A stretch of 12,971 nt of DNA from Thermoplasmatota archaeon (GTDB lineage: Archaea > Thermoplasmatota > Penumbrarchaeia > Penumbrarchaeales > Penumbrarchaeaceae), in the NCBI GenBank assembly GCA_030600725.1, contig JAUVLN010000028.1:1-12971 (forward strand). Direction: 5' to 3'. Positions 1 through 5,824 of this stretch are shown one piece after another (the stretch's first letter is position 1; every line of letters begins with the position of its first letter). The translations under genes were made by a program, and so were the position numbers. A model generated the notes under the pieces. It was not told the DNA's origin. It ran no database searches and saw only the letters and a list, made by a program, of their open reading frames with translations.

Positions 1-25
1 GCTAACAAGAATAAATAAAAGAGCC

Positions 26-46
26 GGAAAAATCCCCGATTTTTCC
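26..46. repeat. Short perfect hairpin in the left intergenic region
   Basis: A 9-bp perfect inverted repeat (GGAAAAATC / GATTTTTCC) is separated by a three-base loop of C. The right arm holds five Ts, so on the plus strand it could form a terminator-like hairpin for a gene to the left of the window; being symmetric, it could serve either strand. The rest of 1-184 is AT-rich and shows no ORF or RNA gene that I recognise. A function is not proven. Confidence 0.3.
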
Positions 47-146
47 AGGGCCAGACAATTAAGAGCTAATCGATTTCTAACCCTAATTGGCTGATATATT
101 CGGATCGATGGCCCACTATTCCGGATCGTCGGGGCGGGAAAAGTTC

Positions 147-154
147 TTTTAATC
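147..154 (+). promoter_or_regulatory. Candidate TATA box for the COG1395-type regulator
   Basis: TTTTAATC lies about 31-38 bp upstream of the ATG at 185. An archaeal TATA box here would start transcription near 175, giving a leader of roughly 10 nt. The box is only a moderate match to the consensus, so this is inference from spacing and AT-richness. Confidence 0.35.
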
Positions 155-175
155 AATCACTCATCCCAATGTTCA

Positions 176-181
176 GGGGAG
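176..181 (+). promoter_or_regulatory. Purine-rich possible ribosome binding site
   Basis: GGGGAG ends only three bases before the ATG at 185. It resembles the core of an archaeal Shine-Dalgarno (GGAGGTGAT), but the spacing is shorter than usual. It is weak support for the start at 185. Confidence 0.3.
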
Positions 182-184
182 ATC

Positions 185-1120
185 ATGAACAGGTCCCGGA
201 TGTTGGAGGTCATTGTAGCCATTCTGAATAAAGCGGGCTTCACCACTTCCAGAACGGTTCAGCCAGGCAAGAACGTCTTCGACCTGATCAGCAGGCGGGA
301 TGAGGATCTCCTTCTGCTGAAGGCCCTCACTTCATCAGACGGGATCGACAGGCCCGGGTCGAACGAGTTGAAGGTTCTGGGGACAACGCTCTCCGCAGCA
401 CCTGTCCTCATCATCCCCTCCTCCAAGAACGGGCAGTATCAGGATGGGGTCCTATATCTGAGATATGGCATCACCCTGATCACCCTGGGAACCTTCTATC
501 AGTATCTTGCCGAGGAGGTCCCCCCTCTGGTCTTCTTCACACATGGCGGACACTGTGTGGCCATAAACGGGGACCTGATGAGGTTCCGCAGGGAAAGCCT
601 GGATCTGTCCCTGGGTGCCATGGCGGGGATCGCGGGTGTATCCCGTAAGGCGATCCAGATGTACGAGGGGGGCATGGGATGCGATATCGATGTGGCCATA
701 AGATTGGAACGCGCCCTCGGAGTTGCCCTCATAAGACCTCTTGATCCTTTCAGGTGTTCCACATCTCTCCAGCAGATAAGGGATCGTCTCGATCTCCTCG
801 ACGGGAACAAACGGGAGATACTTGAACACCTGAAAGCCCTGGGTATGGAGGTGATACCCACGATATCATGCCCCTTTGATGCTCTCGCAAGGAAGGAGTC
901 ATCGCTTCTCCTGACATCGGTGGGCTTGGGGCCTGATCTCAGTGGACGGGGAAAGGCACTTTCCGATATCTCAAGGGTAACGGGCAGGGAATCCGTTCTG
1001 CTCATCCGTGGATCTCCCAGAAAGTTGAACATCGAGGGGACCCCGGTACTGGGAGTGAAGGAGTTGAAGCGATATCCCGATCTGGAGAAGGTCCTTGAAC
1101 TGATCAGGGAAAGGGCTTGA
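185..1120 (+). CDS. COG1395-type archaeal transcriptional regulator with Cro/CI-like HTH
   Basis: This 311-residue soluble protein matches the layout and length I know for the archaeal putative HTH-type regulators of COG1395 (MJ1545-like, about 320 aa). Residues 1-115 form an alpha/beta domain. An Asp at 33 (FDLISRR) followed by a hydrophobic strand ending in Lys46 (DLLLLK) is vaguely reminiscent of nuclease-fold domains, but the usual acidic partner next to the Lys is missing, so I claim no nuclease activity. Residues about 131-185 form the helix-turn-helix, with the Cro/CI-style run LSLGAMAGIAGVSRKAIQMY followed by the glutamate and glycines typical of that family. Residues 195-311 are a C-terminal alpha/beta domain of unknown role. 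ATG is the first start in frame, just after a purine-rich site. The gene has no close operon partner, and the DNA targets or ligand cannot be told from the sequence. Confidence 0.85.
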   Translation: MNRSRMLEVIVAILNKAGFTTSRTVQPGKNVFDLISRRDEDLLLLKALTSSDGIDRPGSNELKVLGTTLSAAPVLIIPSSKNGQYQDGVLYLRYGITLITLGTFYQYLAEEVPPLVFFTHGGHCVAINGDLMRFRRESLDLSLGAMAGIAGVSRKAIQMYEGGMGCDIDVAIRLERALGVALIRPLDPFRCSTSLQQIRDRLDLLDGNKREILEHLKALGMEVIPTISCPFDALARKESSLLLTSVGLGPDLSGRGKALSDISRVTGRESVLLIRGSPRKLNIEGTPVLGVKELKRYPDLEKVLELIRERA

Positions 1121-1176
1121 TCTTTGGGCGACCTTTCCCTTGGAGAATTATCAATTTGCCGAATTCCTCCGAATCG

Positions 1177-1187
1177 TTTATATAAAA
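1177..1187 (+). promoter_or_regulatory. Strong TATA box upstream of a possible small transcript and yitT-like gene
   Basis: TTTATATAAAA is the best match to an archaeal TATA box that I see in the window. It sits in an AT-rich patch between the regulator stop (1120) and the YitT-family start (1394). With the usual spacing of about 25 bp, transcription would begin near 1205-1210. That coincides with an ATG at 1205 and leaves some 185 nt before the YitT start, so it could drive a small RNA, a leaderless small ORF, or a long leader of the YitT gene. Confidence 0.5.
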
Positions 1188-1204
1188 TTATATGATTTAT
1201 CCGG

Positions 1205-1282
1205 ATGAGTGCGCAAAGGAAAAAAGTGCGTTGCGTTACGGCTGAGCCCGGAGGGGTGGAGGCCAGATCGGGGGGGCATTAA
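1205..1282 (+). CDS. Possible leaderless 25-residue small ORF
   Basis: ATG at 1205 opens a 25-codon frame ending in TAA at 1280-1282. The product starts MSAQRKKVRCV and is basic at the N-terminus and Gly-rich at the end; I recognise no family. The ATG lies about 20-25 bp downstream of the TATA box, as expected for a leaderless archaeal mRNA. The last codons fall inside the left arm of the downstream hairpin, so translation would compete with hairpin formation. A frame this short can arise by chance, and the same interval may be a non-coding RNA or leader. Confidence 0.2.
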   Translation: MSAQRKKVRCVTAEPGGVEARSGGH

Positions 1283-1314
1283 CTTGCTGCAAAACAGGAG
1301 CCCCCCCGATTTTT
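1267..1314 (+). terminator. GC-rich 11-bp hairpin followed by a T-run
   Basis: Positions 1267-1277 (ATCGGGGGGGC) pair perfectly with 1300-1310 (GCCCCCCCGAT). The loop is 22 nt, and bases 1310-1314 are all T. The form is that of an intrinsic terminator, although archaeal termination is usually attributed to T-runs rather than hairpins. It sits 80 nt before the YitT start, so it could end a small transcript or regulate read-through into YitT. Confidence 0.4.
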
Positions 1315-1393
1315 ACACGACCATCTTTGTTATCACATCCATTTTCATAAAGTAGATATAGGGAATCTCTATCCTGTCACCCGGGGTGCCATC

Positions 1394-1771
1394 ATGGGGA
1401 CAGATGGCGATTTGAAAACGATGGGTCGTCCGGTCATCAGGAGGATACTATTCGATTACCTCCTGATGACATTGGGAGGTATGATAATGGCCCTGGCCCT
1501 CATCTGGTTTCTCGATCCTTACAAGGTTTCAGCCGGGGGCGTATCCGGTCTAGCTATCGCATTTGGACATCTGACGGGCCTTCCCCTGGGCGTCCTGATG
1601 CTTATTATGAATGTCCCGCTCTTCATCATTGGTGTGAGGATGCTGGGAAGGCGCTTCGGCATCAGGACACTCTACGGTTTCATGATATTCTCGGTAATGG
1701 TGGACCTGATCGACAGGGTTCTCTACGACAGGGTCCTCGATACAAGCAGCTATCTCCTCAGCGACCCTTAA
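1394..1771 (+). CDS. YitT-family (DUF161) membrane protein, N-terminal part of an interrupted gene
   Basis: These 125 codons encode the first half of a YitT-family membrane protein. Membrane segments are visible at about residues 20-40, 46-66, 69-90 and 95-113, and the stretch DPYKVSAGGVSGLAIAFG is the hallmark N-terminal motif of the family. The frame ends at a TAA (1769-1771) after LSDP. The following codons continue in the same frame (RVNVLKDLDPLLAA) into the conserved second half without any shift. I therefore read this as one gene of 318 codons (1394-2350) broken by a single nonsense codon, not as a short gene. ATG at 1394 is the first start in frame; ATG 1424 (MGRPVIRR) is a credible alternative because the residues before it are not family-like. 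YitT proteins are poorly characterised inner-membrane proteins and I cannot assign a substrate. Confidence 0.75.
   Translation: MGTDGDLKTMGRPVIRRILFDYLLMTLGGMIMALALIWFLDPYKVSAGGVSGLAIAFGHLTGLPLGVLMLIMNVPLFIIGVRMLGRRFGIRTLYGFMIFSVMVDLIDRVLYDRVLDTSSYLLSDP
1769..1771 (+). other. In-frame TAA interrupting the YitT-family gene
   Basis: The stop lies in the same frame as the codons on both sides: 1769 is 375 nt after the ATG at 1394, and 1826 is 432 nt after it. It falls in the linker between the two membrane halves, within CCCTT-A-AAGGG, a small odd-length inverted repeat. A single base change (for example to CAA, AAA, GAA, TCA, TTA or TAC) would restore the full gene. Being TAA, it is not a pyrrolysine codon (UAG). 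A sequencing error, a recent nonsense mutation or read-through would all fit. Confidence 0.85.
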
Positions 1772-2350
1772 AGGGTAAACGTTCTGAAGGACCTCGATCC
1801 TCTTCTCGCGGCGATCTTTGGAGGCGTGCTTCTCGGTTTCGGTCTGGGGCTTGTCTTCAGGGCCCAGGGGTCAACGGGAGGGTCGGATATCGTCGCTCAG
1901 GTGGCGGTAAAGTATCGGATCATGACCGCGGGGCAGGCCTTCATGGCCTTCGACCTTCTGGTGATCACCGTCGCGGCGGTGGTGTTCGGCGGTGTTGAGT
2001 ATGCGCTGATCGGCTTTGTCGCCCTGTTCGTCTCATCGAAAACCCTTGATGTGGTTGTGGAAGGCCTGGGGAACACAAAAGGCCTCTATATCATCTCTGA
2101 TAGATGGGACCCCATCACCGGCAGGATAATCGAGGAGATCGGCAGGGGGGTCACGATATTGCACGGTAAAGGCGGGTATACGGGAAAAGAGAGGAAGGTC
2201 CTTTTTTGTGTGGTGACCAGGAGGTCAATATACAAGGTCAGGCAGATAGTATTGGAGGAGGACCCTGATGCGTTCATGGTCATCGCAGACCTGCACGAGG
2301 TGTACGGCATGGGGTTCAAACCTCAAAAGGAGGTCGAGACCCCTATCTGA
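1772..2350 (+). pseudogene. YitT-family membrane protein, C-terminal part with DUF2179 domain, after the in-frame stop
   Basis: The open frame resumes right after the TAA. It encodes the second membrane half, including the signature GGVLLGFGLGLVFRAQGSTG and then GGSD. The cytosolic DUF2179 domain follows, with the conserved pattern GVTILHGKGGYTG, a VLFCVVTR strand and a final VYGMGF. All family landmarks are intact, so the sequence has not decayed. The only usable start after the stop is GTG at 1826, which would cut off the residues LKDLDPLLAAIFGG that belong to the conserved segment. Independent translation therefore looks unlikely to give a proper protein. Together with 1394-1771 it makes a normal-length family member (about 318 versus 280-290 residues in bacterial homologues). 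DUF2179 is thought to be a soluble regulatory or ligand-binding domain. The C-terminus ends with an ordinary TGA. Confidence 0.75.
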
Positions 2351-2376
2351 TCTGTGATCCGTCTTCGAACAAAAAC

Positions 2377-2384
2377 AATTTAAG
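2377..2384 (+). promoter_or_regulatory. Candidate TATA box for the DUF1616-DUF58 operon
   Basis: AATTTAAG follows an A-rich patch and lies about 28-35 bp upstream of the ATG at 2412, giving a predicted transcription start within a few bases of the ATG. No Shine-Dalgarno-like sequence precedes that ATG, which fits a leaderless mRNA. This rests on spacing and composition only. Confidence 0.4.
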
Positions 2385-2411
2385 CTAATATGCCTGTCAC
2401 TTCATCCAGAT

Positions 2412-3779
2412 ATGAAATTGGAAGTCAGGGAGAGGCCCCACGATCTATATGCCATGATGGTTCTTTCGACCTTGCTTGTCATAGTTATAGTGTTGATACC
2501 GGATGTGGGGCCACTGAGGGTCATACTGGGGCTTCCCTTCATCCTGTTCTTCCCCGGATATGCCCTCATCAGCGCGCTCTATCCGGAGAGGCCCATATCC
2601 ATTGAATCGGATGACCCCTCCAGGTCAAAGGAGGATGATCCTGAAGATGAGGTCAAGGAGAAGAAGGGGCTTGACGGACTTGAGAGGATCGCCCTGGCCC
2701 TTGGGCTTTCCATAGCCATCACCCCCCTTCTGGGCCTGATACTCAATTACACATACGAATGGGATCCGGATCATCTGGGGATCCGACTCGTTCCGATACT
2801 GGTCACCCAGTACGGTTTCATCATTATCACATCCATTGTGGCGATAAGGAGAAGGGGCAACCTTCCATTGGAGGATAGGTTCGAGATAGTGATCGACATA
2901 GAGATGCCCGGGGATTATTCGACCGCCGATAAGGTCCTGACGGTAGGGATCGTCATCATGATGGTCCTCTCGGTTGGAATGCTCGTGTATATCATCGTGG
3001 TTCCCAGGGAGGGGGAGGCCTTCACGGAATTCTACGTTCTGGGGTCGGGTGGGATGGCGGATGATTATCCCAGGAATCTCCTTGTGGGCGAGTCTAGATC
3101 AATATTCATAGGCGTGGGCAATCACGAACACCGGGCGATGAACTTCACGATAGTCCTTTCCATTGATCCAACTGCCGAAAACGTAACGGTCCCCTCACTG
3201 GATGATCTCACCCTGTCAACGACCTATCGGCCCAGTTTGGCCGTCCAGGTCAAGGATGGAAGCACCCTCGAGATACCCTGTAACTTCTCCATAGATCAAC
3301 CCGGGTCATACAAGCTTCAACTTCTACTCTACCGGGGTGAACGAATATACCGGGATCTTCACCTCTGGGTAAGGGTATTTTCGGAAAATGATCTTGTATC
3401 CCTTGAGGATCGATCTCTACAGTTCTTCATCGCAGGTCCGGACATCGGCTCATTCGAGATGCCTGCAAGGATCGAAGGTTCCGGGATGTTGGAGCTGACG
3501 CTTGGGCTGGTTAACGAGGGAGGACCAAGCATGGATCTGAACGTGACGATCCGGATAGGTTCCCCCGACCGATGGATCTCACTTGAGGGGGACCCACTCA
3601 CTGCGGATCTGACAACAACAGATGGTGTTTTCTTTGAGATATATTTAACCGGCCACTCATCGGTGGCCCTGCCACTCCGGATCTTCATGGAGGAGGGGGC
3701 CCATGTACTTTCATTCTCCCTGAGCGGTCCGGACTGGACCGAGACCATTCAACATGATCTGGTCGTGGGGGAAGGCTGA
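2412..3779 (+). CDS. DUF1616-family membrane protein with extracytoplasmic beta-sandwich domain
   Basis: This 455-residue protein matches the archaeal DUF1616 family. Hydrophobic segments lie at about residues 14-33, 35-57, 92-112, 122-145 and 176-198. Between the second and third is a highly charged loop (about 61-88, rich in Asp, Glu and Lys). The family-type motif FTEFYVLGSGG follows the last membrane segment, then a hydrophilic region to the end with beta-rich Ig/NEW3-like stretches and N-x-S/T sequons such as NFT and NVT. The tail is therefore probably outside the cell. The function of DUF1616 is not established. The stop (TGA 3777-3779) overlaps the ATG of the DUF58 gene by one base, so the two are probably translated together and may work at the same membrane site. 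The start at 2412 fits a leaderless mRNA; a longer frame-shifted ORF beginning at 2390 is a chance overlap. Confidence 0.85.
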   Translation: MKLEVRERPHDLYAMMVLSTLLVIVIVLIPDVGPLRVILGLPFILFFPGYALISALYPERPISIESDDPSRSKEDDPEDEVKEKKGLDGLERIALALGLSIAITPLLGLILNYTYEWDPDHLGIRLVPILVTQYGFIIITSIVAIRRRGNLPLEDRFEIVIDIEMPGDYSTADKVLTVGIVIMMVLSVGMLVYIIVVPREGEAFTEFYVLGSGGMADDYPRNLLVGESRSIFIGVGNHEHRAMNFTIVLSIDPTAENVTVPSLDDLTLSTTYRPSLAVQVKDGSTLEIPCNFSIDQPGSYKLQLLLYRGERIYRDLHLWVRVFSENDLVSLEDRSLQFFIAGPDIGSFEMPARIEGSGMLELTLGLVNEGGPSMDLNVTIRIGSPDRWISLEGDPLTADLTTTDGVFFEIYLTGHSSVALPLRIFMEEGAHVLSFSLSGPDWTETIQHDLVVGEG

Positions 3780-5197
3780 TGGGGGTTAGGTTTACACATA
3801 CCGGGAGGATATTGGGGGCCCTCGCAGCCGTCTTCTTTATATTCTCATATCTCTACTCGAATCTGATCGTCACCTTCGCAGGGGTTGCGATACTTTTCTA
3901 TCTAGTATATCGGAGGTTGGAATTTGAATCCCTGAAGAACAGGATGGAGCTGGGGATCTACCGTGAGGTTCTGGAGAAGGTGGCTCATAAGGGTTCCGAG
4001 GTAAATGTCCGGCTCGAGATCAGGTCCAGTGAGACGATAGGGGTCGATGCCTCAGAGGTCCTTCCGAGGGAGCTCCTTCTATCATCGGGCGATATACTGC
4101 TTCGTGGTACGGTGCACCCGGAAAAACCGTTCTCCTTGACATATGGCGTAACACCTCAGGAGAGAGGTTATTTTCGATATCCTCCCATAAAGGTAACCAT
4201 CATTGAGGCCAGGGGGCTGTTCACACGGGATATTGTACTCGACCCCTCAACCGAGCTCCATGTGCAGGCGTCCAAGGAGGAGCTGGCACTTGGCCATCTC
4301 ATGTCCCGGAGAAAACAGTTCAACATAACCGGGAAAGCTCACGCCAGATATTCCAGAACCTACAGGTCCGACTTCAGATCGGTCAGGGAGTTCATCCCGG
4401 GAGACCGGTTCAGGGACATTGATTGGAAGGCAAGCTCCCGTCTAACGAGGTTGATGACGCGTGAGTTCGACACGGAGACCAACCTACCATCGGTGATCAT
4501 GGTGGATTGCTCCTTATCGATGAGGGAATTGGTGAGGAAGAGGACCAAACTGGACCACTCTATCGCACTTGCCATACAGATCGCCCTTGTCTTAGACTCC
4601 CAGTCCCATCCGGTCGGATTGATCTCATTCAACGAGAACCGGGTTCTGGACAGTATTCCTCCACTGCGTGGGAATGTGGACGACGTTCTCATCAGCCTCT
4701 TCAAACTTCCGAATCCCCAGGAGACCGGTGGATATCCCGGCCCTCCTTCGAACGAGGCCCCCCCGGAGGACGAAAAGAGCGGTGAGTTCCTGGGTCAGGT
4801 AGGTCCGTTTTTGCAGAAAAAGAGGGTCGTTCAAACCAAACCCGAAAAGATAACCGGGATATACGATGCGGTGAGATCCCTTCAGGAAAGCTCCGAATCG
4901 GGGCGGATCATGATACTTCTCTCGGACATGGAGACCAACCAGTTCGCGATAAAAAAGGCACTGTCGATGGCCGTTGCCTGGAAACATCGGGTGATCACGA
5001 TCTCACCATTCTCCTGGCCTTATCATCTTCAAGGTGAGTCGATAACGGAGCGGACCATGGAGAAGATATATCCGGATTACATCGAGAAAAAGGCCCTGCT
5101 GTATGATCTCAGGAAGGTGGGGATCAAGGTCATTGAGATGAGTACGAGGGAGAGGGGGGATAAGGTCATGGCCGCACTGAGGAGGATGGGACAATGA
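3779..5197 (+). CDS. DUF58 domain protein with vWA-like MIDAS motif
   Basis: This is a 472-residue membrane-anchored DUF58 protein. Two hydrophobic segments lie at residues about 10-26 and 28-45. A beta-rich domain follows (about 50-180), then the DUF58 signature: REFIPGDRFRDIDWKASSRL, with the D-W-K core at 215-217. Next comes a von Willebrand A-like fold with the metal-site motif DCSLSM (Asp243, Ser245, Ser247) and a later LSDMET containing Asp383, so the MIDAS looks intact. A Pro/Glu-rich insertion at about 311-340 separates the vWA strands and looks disordered. DUF58 proteins commonly pair with MoxR AAA+ ATPases in protein maturation or complex assembly, but no MoxR gene is seen here. The start overlaps the DUF1616 stop (TGATG) and the end overlaps the next gene (ATGA), indicating a translationally coupled operon. 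Confidence 0.9.
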   Translation: MGVRFTHTGRILGALAAVFFIFSYLYSNLIVTFAGVAILFYLVYRRLEFESLKNRMELGIYREVLEKVAHKGSEVNVRLEIRSSETIGVDASEVLPRELLLSSGDILLRGTVHPEKPFSLTYGVTPQERGYFRYPPIKVTIIEARGLFTRDIVLDPSTELHVQASKEELALGHLMSRRKQFNITGKAHARYSRTYRSDFRSVREFIPGDRFRDIDWKASSRLTRLMTREFDTETNLPSVIMVDCSLSMRELVRKRTKLDHSIALAIQIALVLDSQSHPVGLISFNENRVLDSIPPLRGNVDDVLISLFKLPNPQETGGYPGPPSNEAPPEDEKSGEFLGQVGPFLQKKRVVQTKPEKITGIYDAVRSLQESSESGRIMILLSDMETNQFAIKKALSMAVAWKHRVITISPFSWPYHLQGESITERTMEKIYPDYIEKKALLYDLRKVGIKVIEMSTRERGDKVMAALRRMGQ

Positions 5198-5727
5198 TGC
5201 GGTACCTGATCCTCCTTTACCTTGGTGTGATAACCATGTTGACCGTGGAGTCGAACCCGATCTATCTGGCACCACTTGTGATCGTTGCCCTGTCGTTCGC
5301 ATTCGGCAACAGATGGGTCGGGATCGCAGGAGTGCTCCTATTCGGCACCTTCACTTTGAATGTCCTGCAGGATGCGACCCTCTCCAACCTGATAGATCTG
5401 ATCCTCTATTCGGTTGGCCTTCTTTTCCCTATGGTGATAATGCTCGAGCTTATCCTCTCCGCAAGACCTTACAGGATAGAGCGTGTATCCGCATTTCCGA
5501 TCATTGTAACGATGGTAATGATCTGCCTCTTCTGGGGCTGCCTCTTCATTGTGGTCAGGGTGGGCAGGATAGGGATCTTCCTGGGGTCGAACCCATCGAC
5601 CCAGATCTTCATTATCATCTCACTTACGCTGCTGTTTGTGGGCCCCTTCCTGATCTCATCCAGGGATCGGTATGTCCAGGGTCGGAAAAAAGGCCCGGAT
5701 AATGGGACACATGATAACAATAGATAA
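5194..5727 (+). CDS. Small multi-span membrane protein, third gene of the DUF1616-DUF58 operon
   Basis: I do not recognise a family for this 177-residue protein. It is strongly hydrophobic, with probable membrane segments at about residues 3-18, 25-40, 42-58, 63-90, 102-125 and 135-152, and a short basic hydrophilic tail (RDRYVQGRKKG). It holds no obvious catalytic motif. The ATG overlaps the DUF58 stop by four bases (ATGA), so it is co-translated with DUF58 and DUF1616 and may be a membrane partner of them. The gene ends about 95 bp before the AglB start. That gap carries a TATA-like box of its own, so AglB may be transcribed separately. Confidence 0.75.
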   Translation: MMRYLILLYLGVITMLTVESNPIYLAPLVIVALSFAFGNRWVGIAGVLLFGTFTLNVLQDATLSNLIDLILYSVGLLFPMVIMLELILSARPYRIERVSAFPIIVTMVMICLFWGCLFIVVRVGRIGIFLGSNPSTQIFIIISLTLLFVGPFLISSRDRYVQGRKKGPDNGTHDNNR

Positions 5728-5772
5728 GTAAGAGAACGATATTTGGCCCCTTCAGTAGAATGTGGTATTGCC

Positions 5773-5780
5773 CTATATAG
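5773..5780 (+). promoter_or_regulatory. Candidate TATA box for aglB
   Basis: CTATATAG is centred about 48 bp before ATG 5825 and about 21 bp before ATG 5798. The usual spacing predicts transcription from about 5800-5803. That falls at or after the first base of the 5798 codon and leaves a leader of about 22-25 nt for the 5825 start. Confidence 0.45.
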
Positions 5781-5812
5781 ATGATACTAGAGCGACCATG
5801 TTTCTGCAGCAC

Positions 5813-5820
5813 AGGTGGAT
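5813..5820 (+). promoter_or_regulatory. Shine-Dalgarno-like site supporting the aglB start at 5825
   Basis: AGGTGGAT matches the archaeal anti-Shine-Dalgarno complement (GGAGGTGAT) at most positions and ends four bases before ATG 5825. No such site precedes ATG 5798. Together with the TATA position, this favours 5825. Confidence 0.45.
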
Positions 5821-5824
5821 ATCA

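Larger units (their letters stand above)
1205..1314 (+). ncRNA. Possible small RNA or structured leader
   Basis: The interval from the expected start of the TATA box at 1177-1187 to the T-run after the hairpin at 1267-1310 would make an RNA of about 110 nt. It does not match a tRNA, 5S, SRP or RNase P RNA by eye, and I do not recognise a known riboswitch core. It holds an A-rich stretch (about 1214-1226), a GC-rich middle (1240-1266) and the strong hairpin at the 3' end. It may instead be the 5' leader of the YitT-family gene, in which case the hairpin could act as an attenuator. Confidence 0.3.

Noticed and set aside
1267..1320. H/ACA guide RNA (hairpin followed by ACA at 1315-1317)
   Set aside because: The stem is a continuous perfect duplex with no internal pseudouridylation pocket and no recognisable K-turn.
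1205..1320. Known riboswitch (TPP, fluoride, guanidine, yybP-like) in the YitT leader
   Set aside because: None of the conserved cores of these classes could be found by eye.
1394..1771. Pyrrolysine-style recoding at the YitT internal stop
   Set aside because: The codon is TAA, whereas pyrrolysine is inserted at UAG, and no selenocysteine UGA is involved.
2390..2605. Plus-strand ORF of 71 codons overlapping the DUF1616 start
   Set aside because: It is an alternate frame over the N-terminal membrane segments of DUF1616 and its translation is not family-like.
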